From positions 1 through 21,648 of IMG/VR virus record IMGVR_UViG_3300032236_000808: a stretch of DNA of 21,648 bases, one strand, 5' to 3'. The DNA is from a virus. Under the pieces are notes generated by a model. The model was not told where the DNA came from and ran no database searches. It saw only the letters and a list, made by a program, of their open reading frames with translations. Positions 1 to 3,573 of this stretch are shown in pieces. Made by a program: the position numbers and the translations under genes. Position 1 is the first letter of the stretch. Each line of letters opens with the position of its first letter.

Positions 1-52
1 AAGAAAATGAGTAAGTAGAGAGTAAGACGTAACTCAAAGACTGATAGTCTCA

Positions 53-203
53 AATCATCCACATTGAATTGGTACTACTCAAAAGGTAGTGGAAATGAAA
101 GGAAACAAATAATCTTTCTAAAGCTGGTTCACAATATGGAGTATTCTCATCCCTATTTTATTTATCATAATGGTTAGTGTTGGTTCGATTCCAACGATGA
201 TAG
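53..203 (+). ncRNA. possible long tRNA-like RNA, or decayed tRNA with intact T arm
   Basis: The clear part is a 5-bp TPsiC stem with the canonical TTCGATT loop (179-195), followed by GATGATA, G and CA, i.e. a normal tRNA 3' end. No ordinary 5' half lies in the expected place. Bases 53-59 (AATCATC) can form 6 of 7 acceptor pairs with 196-202. Between them are a D-loop-like TTGAATTGG (64-72), a 5-bp hairpin with a 7-nt loop (74-90) and a GAAAG/CTTTC hairpin (97-118). This order and the 151-nt length resemble the better supported element at 3408-3557. A competing 6-bp partner (TATCAT, 163-168) sits only ten bases before the T stem and would make a mini-helix. It may simply be a degenerate tRNA. 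Confidence 0.3.
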
Positions 204-205
204 CA

Positions 206-303
206 AGAAGTAATTTATCGAGGCTTGTATTAACCGGAGCATGACTTGACGTGGCGTATTTTGAAGATGGATTACTTTTTTAATTTCTATATATTTATAA
301 CAA
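206..303 (+). other. non-coding stretch with a weak terminator-like helix
   Basis: No gene is seen. AAGTAAT (208-214) can pair with ATTACTT (271-277), which runs into six T's, so this could be a weak long-loop terminator for whatever RNA precedes it. A TATATTTA box at 290-297 has no TTTG at the right distance and is not called a promoter. Confidence 0.25.
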
Positions 304-318
304 ATGAAAGCATTAGCA

Positions 319-372
319 TTACATACACTTTATTGTACACCGACTCAGAATTGGGGTAGCAGAGGTATGTAA
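319..372 (+). ncRNA. possible small structured RNA (8-bp closing stem)
   Basis: TTACATAC (319-326) and GTATGTAA (365-372) are perfectly complementary, enclosing 38 bases, and an intrinsic terminator follows 32 bases later. The same interval carries a 22-codon ORF (ATG at 304, TAA at 370-372). Neither reading can be proven; no tRNA features (T loop, CCA) are present. Confidence 0.25.
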
Positions 373-403
373 AGTTAGGCTAGATTTATATTAAGAATTT
401 TAG

Positions 404-436
404 AAAACCCTGACTTTAATTAGTTGGGGTTTTTTG
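404..436 (+). terminator. intrinsic terminator before the tRNA array
   Basis: A 12-bp stem (404-415 with 422-433: AAAACCCTGACT against AGTTGGGGTTTT, with two G-T pairs) has a 6-nt loop and runs into a T tract. It separates the upstream RNA region from the tRNA array. The terminator at 19615-19644 has the same AAAACCC/GGGGTTTT core. Confidence 0.85.
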
Positions 437-441
437 TTTTT

Positions 442-526
442 GGGAGTATCGCATAGTGGCAATTGCGGCTGACTGTAAATCAGCTCTCTTTCGAGTTCGG
501 TGGTTCGAGTCCATCTACTCTCACCA
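442..526 (+). tRNA. tRNA-Tyr (anticodon GTA)
   Basis: The acceptor GGGAGTA (442-448) pairs with TACTCTC (516-522). The anticodon stem is GCTGA/TCAGC with loop CTGTAAA. The variable arm is long (class II), as expected for a bacterial tRNA-Tyr. The T arm has loop TTCGAGT, and ACCA is encoded (523-526). First gene of the array, just after the terminator. Confidence 0.95.
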
Positions 527-529
527 AAT

Positions 530-603
530 TCTCACTTAGCTCAGTTGGTTAGAGCGGCGCACTGTTAATGCGTAGGTCCTAAGTTCAAGTCTTAGAGTGA
601 GAG
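530..603 (+). tRNA. tRNA-Asn (anticodon GTT)
   Basis: The acceptor TCTCACT/AGTGAGA is perfect. D arm TAGCTCAGTTGGTTAGAGC is canonical. Anticodon stem GCGCA/TGCGT has loop CTGTTAA, and T stem CTAAG/CTTAG has loop TTCAAGT. Discriminator G is followed by CA only, so the last A of CCA would be added by a nucleotidyltransferase. Confidence 0.95.
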
Positions 604-612
604 CAAACAAAA

Positions 613-685
613 GCAGATGTCGTATAATGGCTCATTACTCCTTCCTTCCAAGTAGGAGACGGAGGTTCGATTCCTCTCATCTGCT
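613..685 (+). tRNA. tRNA-Gly (anticodon TCC)
   Basis: The acceptor GCAGATG/CATCTGC is perfect. The D arm TCGTATAATGGCT is the same as in bacterial glycine tRNAs. Anticodon loop CTTCCAA gives TCC; its stem CCTTC/GTAGG has one T-T mismatch. T loop TTCGATT, discriminator T. Confidence 0.93.
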
Positions 686-690
686 CAAAT

Positions 691-762
691 TGTCGGATGG
701 TGTAATTGGCAGCACAATAGATTTTGATTCTATTAGTTTTGGTTCAAATCCAGGTCCGATAA
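691..762 (+). tRNA. tRNA-Gln (anticodon TTG)
   Basis: Acceptor TGTCGGA/TCCGATA contains one G-T pair. Anticodon stem ATAGA/TCTAT has loop TTTTGAT, giving TTG. T stem TTTGG/CCAGG has loop TTCAAAT. The leading T-A acceptor pair is typical of glutamine tRNAs. Confidence 0.93.
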
Positions 763-768
763 CAAAAA

Positions 769-842
769 TGGGAATTAGCGTAGTCCGGTATCGCGCTAGC
801 TTTGGGAGCTAGAGGCCGTAGGTTCGAATCCTGCATTCCCAA
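769..842 (+). tRNA. tRNA-Pro (anticodon TGG)
   Basis: Acceptor TGGGAAT/ATTCCCA is perfect. Anticodon stem CTAGC/GCTAG has loop TTTGGGA, giving TGG. T stem GTAGG/CCTGC has loop TTCGAAT. Discriminator A is followed by CA. Confidence 0.95.
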
Positions 843-847
843 CAATT

Positions 848-916
848 GCGTGGTAGGCTATGGCAGCCAATTGGTCTCCAAAACCAAAGGAGAGGGTCCG
901 ATTCCTTCACTGCGTG
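848..916 (+). tRNA. tRNA-Trp (anticodon CCA)
   Basis: Anticodon stem TTGGT/ACCAA with loop CTCCAAA gives CCA. The acceptor pairs GCGTGGT (848-854) with ACTGCGT (909-915), but three of seven pairs are G-T wobbles. T stem GAGGG/CCTTC has loop TCCGATT instead of TTCGATT. The gene is short (69 nt) because of a small D loop. The anticodon arm is unambiguous; the rest is weaker than in its neighbours. Confidence 0.85.
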
Positions 917-921
917 CAAAT

Positions 922-994
922 AGTTTCATAGTGAAATGGATTATCACATAACACTACGAATGTTAGAGTGTAGGTTCGAATCCTACTGAAACTA
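922..994 (+). tRNA. tRNA-Arg (anticodon ACG)
   Basis: Acceptor AGTTTCA/TGAAACT and T stem GTAGG/CCTAC (loop TTCGAAT) are perfect. Anticodon stem TAACA/TGTTA has loop CTACGAA, giving ACG. In bacteria this A34 is deaminated to inosine by TadA, so it would read CGU, CGC and CGA. Discriminator A. Confidence 0.94.
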
Positions 995-1000
995 CAATAA

Positions 1001-1071
1001 GGTGAGTTGTCCGAGTGGCTAGGTGGAGGTCTGCAAAACCTTTAACATTGGTTCGAATCCAATACACACCT
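1001..1071 (+). tRNA. tRNA-Cys (anticodon GCA)
   Basis: Acceptor GGTGAGT/ACACACC has one A-A mismatch. Anticodon stem AGGT/ACCT with loop CTGCAAA gives GCA. T stem ATTGG/CCAAT has loop TTCGAAT. Discriminator T, which should be U73 in cysteine tRNAs, fits. Confidence 0.92.
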
Positions 1072-1077
1072 CAATAA

Positions 1078-1134
1078 AGGATAAAGGAGTATCGCCTAAC
1101 GTAAGAGTTGGGAAAGTGGTTCGATTCCACATAT
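1078..1134 (+). pseudogene. decayed tRNA (orphan T arm)
   Basis: A canonical T loop TTCGATT closed by GTGG/CCAC (1117-1131) is preceded by D-loop-like sequence (GAGTATCGCCTAACGTAAGA), but no anticodon arm and no 5' acceptor partner is found. Its 3' acceptor region runs directly into the 5' end of tRNA-His at 1135. It reads as a tRNA that lost its middle. Confidence 0.5.
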
Positions 1135-1206
1135 GGTCTTAGAAGCATTAAGGTGATGCGCCGGTTTGTGGAGCCGGATAAGTCGGTTCGATACCGTCCT
1201 TTGACC
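1135..1206 (+). tRNA. tRNA-His (anticodon GTG)
   Basis: Anticodon stem CCGGT/GCCGG with loop TTGTGGA gives GTG. An extra 5' G (1135) faces discriminator C (1206), the histidine-specific G-1/C73 pair. The acceptor GTCTTAG/CTTTGAC has two T-T mismatches and the T stem has one. The D arm GCAT/ATGC is the same as in tRNA-Thr at 2300, which suggests shared ancestry. Confidence 0.87.
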
Positions 1207-1212
1207 CAAATA

Positions 1213-1297
1213 GGAAAGTTGGGTGAGTGGTTGAAACCAGCAATTTACTAAATTGCCGACTGTTAAAGGTCCGTGAGTTCGAATCTCACACTTTCCG
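1213..1297 (+). tRNA. tRNA-Ser (anticodon ACT, class II)
   Basis: Acceptor GGAAAGT/ACTTTCC, T arm GTGAG/CTCAC (loop TTCGAAT) and a long variable arm are all as in serine tRNAs; discriminator G fits serine. The anticodon stem GCAAT/ATTGC carries loop TTACTAA, so the anticodon is ACT rather than the usual GCT for AGU/AGC codons. The fold is sound, so the A34 is not simply part of general decay. Confidence 0.9.
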
Positions 1298-1315
1298 CAA
1301 AAAAATGGTAAACAT

Positions 1316-1347
1316 TTTGATTCTTTTTATAGTGTGTATTATATTTA
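1316..1347 (+). promoter_or_regulatory. Bacteroidota-type promoter before the HNH gene
   Basis: TTTG (1316-1319), 20-nt spacer, TATATTTA (1340-1347). The ATG of the HNH gene is at 1362, so the leader would be roughly ten bases. This matches the five other TTTG-N19/20-TATATTTA sites of the window and supports the downstream start codon. Confidence 0.65.
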
Positions 1348-1361
1348 TATTAAACAATAAT

Positions 1362-1802
1362 ATGAGAAATGATATAACAACTAGAAAATCTGAAATTGAA
1401 AAATGGATTAGTGAAAATAGAACAAAAAATTGGATAGCTACTCAATTGGTGTGTAAAATAGATACATTAAATTCTTATCTAAAAAAATGGAATATTATAT
1501 ATGTAGGTAATCAGGGTGAAAAAGGATACAAAAAATCAAAAGTTAGAAAAACAGCAATTGAATATTTGAAATCGGATAAACATATAAGTAATCCAAGACT
1601 TAGGAAAAAATTGATAGAAGATGGTATAAAAAAAGATGAATGTGAGGATTGTGGAACTAGTGAATGGATGGGTAAAAAAATTGTATTGGAATTACATCAT
1701 ATGGATTGTAATCATTATAATAACAATTTGTCAAATCTAAAAATACTTTGTCCAAATTGTCATTCACTAATACCAAACCATCATAGAAAAACACCCGTAT
1801 AG
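1362..1802 (+). CDS. HNH endonuclease, homing type
   Basis: A 146-aa DNA endonuclease of the HNH superfamily, of the kind that spreads as a free-standing homing gene in phage genomes. The C-terminal half shows a Cys2-Cys2 zinc framework (CEDCG and CPNCH) around the catalytic LELHHMD and a conserved Asn-rich helix (NNNLSNLKILC), the HNH/beta-beta-alpha-metal fold. The N-terminal part (NDITTRKSEIEKWI, then LNSYLKK) looks like a small helix-turn-helix DNA-binding region seen in similar phage proteins. The frame is open upstream to an ATG at 1305, but that extension is a run of Ile/Phe/Leu encoded by promoter-like DNA, so ATG 1362 is chosen. The last three codons lie inside the acceptor stem of tRNA-Leu (starts 1793). 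It separates tRNA-Ser from tRNA-Leu; the likely target is the tRNA array itself (inference). Confidence 0.88.
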   Translation: MRNDITTRKSEIEKWISENRTKNWIATQLVCKIDTLNSYLKKWNIIYVGNQGEKGYKKSKVRKTAIEYLKSDKHISNPRLRKKLIEDGIKKDECEDCGTSEWMGKKIVLELHHMDCNHYNNNLSNLKILCPNCHSLIPNHHRKTPV

Positions 1803-1865
1803 CCGAATGGGATAGGCAGCAGTTTTAGAAACTGAAATTTATAGGTTCGAATCCTATTACGGGTA
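1793..1865 (+). tRNA. tRNA-Leu by anticodon (TAG), short variable loop
   Basis: Acceptor ACCCGTA/TACGGGT and T stem ATAGG/CCTAT (loop TTCGAAT) are perfect. Anticodon loop TTTAGAA gives TAG (codon CUA), with one mismatch at the outer pair of the stem GCAGT/ACTGA. Only five bases separate the anticodon stem from the T stem, whereas bacterial leucine tRNAs normally have a long variable arm. The 5' acceptor strand is shared with the end of the HNH gene. Confidence 0.85.
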
Positions 1866-1922
1866 CAAATGTACTTTTTTTCGATTTTACCAAAAGTCCA
1901 AAAATTTTTTTGAGGGTAATTT

Positions 1923-1954
1923 TTTGGTATATAGGGAAATTTATTGTATATTTA
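1923..1954 (+). promoter_or_regulatory. Bacteroidota-type promoter before structured RNA and tRNAs
   Basis: TTTG (1923-1926), exactly 20 nt, TATATTTA (1947-1954). Transcription should begin near 1960, right at the 5' end of the structured RNA at 1961, and could continue through the Glu-Thr-Asp tRNAs. Confidence 0.75.
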
Positions 1955-1960
1955 ACATAT

Positions 1961-2085
1961 AAGGTTGATTGGGAACAAAAGTAGCCCGCTAAATCGAGTT
2001 AGTGCAAATCTAATACGCTACTACCGGTAAGTAAAGCCAATCATAAAAGTAGTCGTCCACGCACCCATCTTCTACTTTCCTTTAA
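1961..2085 (+). ncRNA. structured RNA of unknown class at the promoter start
   Basis: No ORF or tRNA fits these 125 bases. Nested helices can be drawn: TGATTGG (1966-1972) with CCAATCA (2037-2043), AGTAGC with GCTACT inside it, and TTAG with CTAA closing a 7-nt loop at the centre. A second hairpin follows, AAAGTAG (2046-2052) with CTACTTT (2072-2078). The element begins where the promoter at 1923-1954 would start transcription and ends just before tRNA-Glu. It could be a leader that is trimmed away, a small RNA, or a degenerate RNA gene. Confidence 0.5.
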
Positions 2086-2086
2086 C

Positions 2087-2158
2087 GCTCGGTTCGTCTA
2101 ACGGTTAGGACGCCAGGTTTTCATCCTGGTAATACGGGTTCGATTCCCGTACCGAGTA
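2087..2158 (+). tRNA. tRNA-Glu (anticodon TTC)
   Basis: Acceptor GCTCGGT/ACCGAGT has one G-T pair. D arm TCGTCTAACGGTTAGGACGC is typical of glutamate. Anticodon stem CCAGG/CCTGG with loop TTTTCAT gives TTC. T stem ACGGG/CCCGT has loop TTCGATT. Confidence 0.95.
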
Positions 2159-2164
2159 CAAACT

Positions 2165-2298
2165 TAAAACCGGGTCGGGTTTGTCATTAAAGAGAGTACC
2201 TGCGACTATGTTATCGGACTATGTTATCGTAGCGGTAAAATTAGACAAAATGACATTAAATAACTCTCCGTTGAAGGTGGTATCGGTGACCTTCTAAA
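2165..2298 (+). ncRNA. structured RNA with predicted pseudoknot, upstream of tRNA-Thr
   Basis: This non-coding stretch between two tRNAs has crossing helices: TGTCATT (2182-2188) with AATGACA (2249-2255), and GAGAGT (2192-2197) with ACTCTC (2263-2268), the arrangement of an H-type pseudoknot. Inside lies TACC..GC with GC..GGTA (2197-2203, 2232-2237), whose loop carries two tandem 13-bp repeats. A third hairpin GAAGGT/ACCTTC (2273-2278, 2289-2294) ends six bases before tRNA-Thr. No tRNA signature and no ORF are present. The class is not recognised. Confidence 0.5.
2204..2229 (+). repeat. two tandem copies of a 13-bp repeat
   Basis: GACTATGTTATCG occurs twice head to tail with no mismatch (2204-2216 and 2217-2229), placed in the apical loop of the structured RNA at 2165-2298. 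It may be a slippage duplication or a repeated binding site. Confidence 0.95.
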
Positions 2299-2299
2299 A

Positions 2300-2371
2300 G
2301 CCTCTTAAGCATTGCAGGCGATGCGCCAGATTTGTAATCTGGATAACTCGGTTCGATTCCGGGCGGAGGCT
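2300..2371 (+). tRNA. tRNA-Thr (anticodon TGT)
   Basis: Acceptor GCCTCTT/CGGAGGC has one mismatch and one G-T pair. Anticodon stem CCAGA/TCTGG with loop TTTGTAA gives TGT. T stem CTCGG/CCGGG has loop TTCGATT. Discriminator T. Confidence 0.93.
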
Positions 2372-2377
2372 CAAAAA

Positions 2378-2452
2378 GGTCTATTAGTGAAGTAGTTATC
2401 ATATCTGCCTGTCACGCAGAAGTAAAGGGAGCGTAACCCTTATAGACCGCCA
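2378..2452 (+). tRNA. tRNA-Asp (anticodon GTC) with abnormal T loop
   Basis: Acceptor GGTCTAT/ATAGACC and anticodon stem TCTGC/GCAGA (loop CTGTCAC) are perfect; discriminator G and a full CCA are encoded. The T stem AAGGG/CCCTT is intact, but its loop is AGCGTAA instead of TTCRANY, and the D loop reads AGTAGTTA where GTCGGTTA with GG is expected. The paired changes are discussed in the findings. Confidence 0.87.
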
Positions 2453-2502
2453 AAATATATTAGACAAAGTATAGGTCAACGGTTCGACTCCGTTATCCTC
2501 CA
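2453..2502 (+). pseudogene. truncated tRNA (3' half only)
   Basis: A perfect T arm AACGG/CCGTT with loop TTCGACT (2478-2494) is followed by ATCCTCC, A and CA, and preceded by AGGTC, a normal variable loop. A 5' acceptor GGAGGAT and a D arm are missing: tRNA-Asp ends immediately upstream. This looks like a 5'-truncated tRNA. Confidence 0.55.
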
Positions 2503-2508
2503 CAATAT

Positions 2509-2599
2509 GCCGGTTTGGCGGAATTTAGACGCATCCGAACTAGTAAGGGCGATTCATCCGAAAGGGACTTCGTGTAGGTAACCAATCCTTCAACCGGCA
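2509..2599 (+). tRNA. leucine-like class II tRNA with unassignable anticodon
   Basis: The acceptor GCCGGTT (2509-2515) pairs perfectly with AACCGGC (2592-2598). The D stem GCG/CGC and the following sequence resemble leucine tRNAs, and a variable arm fits 2550-2572. The D loop (GAATTTAGA) lacks GG, and the T arm (2574-2591) has a mismatch and an 8-nt loop TAACCAAT without TTC. The anticodon region 2533-2549 forms at best two or three pairs around CTAG, so TAG (Leu) or CTA cannot be decided. It is either a diverged tRNA or a decaying one. Confidence 0.6.
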
Positions 2600-2623
2600 C
2601 CTTTTTATAAAAAGTTTAATAAA

Positions 2624-2655
2624 TTTGGTAATATAATTTATTTTTTGTATATTTA
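2624..2655 (+). promoter_or_regulatory. Bacteroidota-type promoter before two small genes
   Basis: TTTG (2624-2627), 20 nt, TATATTTA (2648-2655). The first ATG is at 2663, only eight bases after the box, so the transcript would be leaderless or nearly so. Confidence 0.75.
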
Positions 2656-2662
2656 ATGAACA

Positions 2663-2821
2663 ATGGAGATTACAAAAGATAATATTAAAAAATTAATTGG
2701 TAAAGAAGTACATGGATATGTCTTTATGCATGATAAGAAGACTGGTACTACCACTATTAAAGTAAATCCACATATAAACGAAGAAGCGGTAAAAATTAAA
2801 ATTAAAACTATAAAAAAATAA
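2663..2821 (+). CDS. small basic protein of unknown function
   Basis: A 52-aa ORF beginning MEITKDNIKKLIGKEV and ending KIKIKTIKK. It is lysine-rich and has no membrane segment or recognisable motif. It is the first gene after a strong promoter (box ends 2655), has almost no 5' leader, and stops 3 bases before the next ATG at 2825, so the two are probably co-transcribed. Position and early-type promoter suggest an early host-takeover peptide, but that is only inference. Confidence 0.6.
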   Translation: MEITKDNIKKLIGKEVHGYVFMHDKKTGTTTIKVNPHINEEAVKIKIKTIKK

Positions 2822-2824
2822 GTT

Positions 2825-3091
2825 ATGTTAGTTAGTTATTATGTAATGTGTGTTATCTATTGTTTCTATCAGTTGTACAAAAACTTAGATAAAAGATATA
2901 GTAATGACCCTACCGGTGGTTCTCCTGAAATGGATACTATAATGGTATTAGTTATGGCTTGGATATTAGCACCTGTTGATGCATCTTTGACTTGGATTAG
3001 ATGGTATAAAGAGGCAGAGCAAGCTAGAATTAATCAAACAAAATTAGATTTGAAAGAAGCATTCAGAAATGAAGAAGTTCATATCTATTAG
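2825..3091 (+). CDS. small membrane protein of unknown function
   Basis: An 88-aa protein with a hydrophobic N-terminal segment (residues 2-18, VSYYVMCVIYCFYQL) and a second one at about 38-52 (IMVLVMAWILAPVDA), followed by a charged helix rich in Glu, Lys and Gln. It probably spans the inner membrane twice. It lies directly after the 52-aa gene under the same promoter, and tRNA-Ser follows 8 bases after its stop. Two-membrane-segment early proteins of phages include superinfection and inhibition factors; no family is recognised here. Confidence 0.6.
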   Translation: MLVSYYVMCVIYCFYQLYKNLDKRYSNDPTGGSPEMDTIMVLVMAWILAPVDASLTWIRWYKEAEQARINQTKLDLKEAFRNEEVHIY

Positions 3092-3099
3092 TATATAAC

Positions 3100-3186
3100 G
3101 GAGGTTTGCTAGAGTGGTTGAATAGGTCAGTCTTGAAAACTGAATTACGGGAAACTGTAACTGGGGTTCGAATCCCTGAGCCTCCG
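3100..3186 (+). tRNA. tRNA-Ser (anticodon TGA, class II)
   Basis: Acceptor GGAGGTT/AGCCTCC, discriminator G, anticodon stem CAGT/ACTG with loop CTTGAAA (TGA), a long variable arm with ACGGGAAACTGT, and T loop TTCGAAT. All serine features are in place. Confidence 0.95.
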
Positions 3187-3205
3187 CAAATTGATATTTA
3201 TATGC

Positions 3206-3412
3206 ATGACACAATCAATGCTGCAACTAAACCCTACAATACCAATGGTTAGGGTAAGTGATGGGATGAAAGGATATGCATTCGCTATGATAGATTACTC
3301 ACAGGAACATTATGTTCACTTTGTATGTGGTTTAGATAATGGTGAAATATGGGTATTAAGTAACAAAGATATAAGGTTACAAACAAATATAAGTTTGGGC
3401 CGAACATTGTAA
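3206..3412 (+). CDS. hypothetical protein, 68 aa
   Basis: The frame is open from a TTG at 3191, but ATG 3206 (MTQSMLQLNPTIPMVRV) is the first ATG and avoids the tRNA-Ser tail. The sequence looks like a small beta-rich domain: MVRVSDGMKGYAFAMIDYSQ, then VCGLDNGEIWVLSNKDIRL, resembling short phage proteins that bind or regulate something, but no family is recognised. Its stop codon lies inside the acceptor stem of the tRNA-like element that begins at 3408, the same overlap arrangement as the HNH gene with tRNA-Leu. Confidence 0.6.
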   Translation: MTQSMLQLNPTIPMVRVSDGMKGYAFAMIDYSQEHYVHFVCGLDNGEIWVLSNKDIRLQTNISLGRTL

Positions 3413-3557
3413 GGTGTTGAAATTTGGCAGACATGCCCTCTCGTCTCGAGGGTAGGGATTAAGAAATAGAAAGGTAATATGGGGTTGACCACCAGCTTGC
3501 AAGCGATTATGTTACTTTCCGAATCTCCCTGTGGTGGTTCGAATCCATCCCTTACAG
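3408..3557 (+). ncRNA. 150-nt tRNA-like RNA with giant extra arm
   Basis: The acceptor TGTAAGG (3408-3414) pairs perfectly with CCTTACA (3550-3556), discriminator G, then CA. The T stem GGTGG/CCATC with loop TTCGAAT is canonical. A D-loop-like stretch with GG (AAATTTGGCAGA) follows the acceptor. Next is a hairpin CCCTC/GAGGG with 7-nt loop TCGTCTC, in the anticodon-arm position but lacking T33. The remaining 77 bases (3454-3530) form AGGGA/TCCCT enclosing a helix of about 13-14 pairs (from 3469-3482 with 3507-3519, one bulge). This is either a tRNA with an extreme variable arm, a tRNA with an insertion, or a tRNA-derived regulatory RNA. Confidence 0.65.
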
Positions 3558-3573
3558 CAAAAGTGTTATATTT

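Noticed and set aside
1-205. 3' end of a tmRNA whose 5' part lies outside the window
   Set aside because: The acceptor strand would be off the window, no tag-peptide frame can be recognised, and the T-arm sequence alone is common to all tRNAs.
304-372. 22-codon ORF (MKALALHTLYCTPTQNWG...)
   Set aside because: Too short to support; the same bases form an 8-bp closed hairpin, and no promoter of the window type precedes it.
1227-1361. N-terminal extension of the HNH gene starting at GTG 1227 or ATG 1305
   Set aside because: It runs through tRNA-Ser and through a promoter, and gives a hydrophobic stretch foreign to HNH proteins; ATG 1362 is the sensible start.
2204-2229. CRISPR-like repeat
   Set aside because: Only two units in direct tandem with no spacers and no cas genes.
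2509-2599. Amber suppressor tRNA (anticodon CTA)
   Set aside because: CTA can be read from the loop region, but the anticodon stem does not form and T33 is missing; several phage genes do not need TAG readthrough.
3408-3557. Group I intron in a tRNA
   Set aside because: The interior is only about 100 nt and no P7/R/S core sequences are visible; it is too small for a self-splicing intron.
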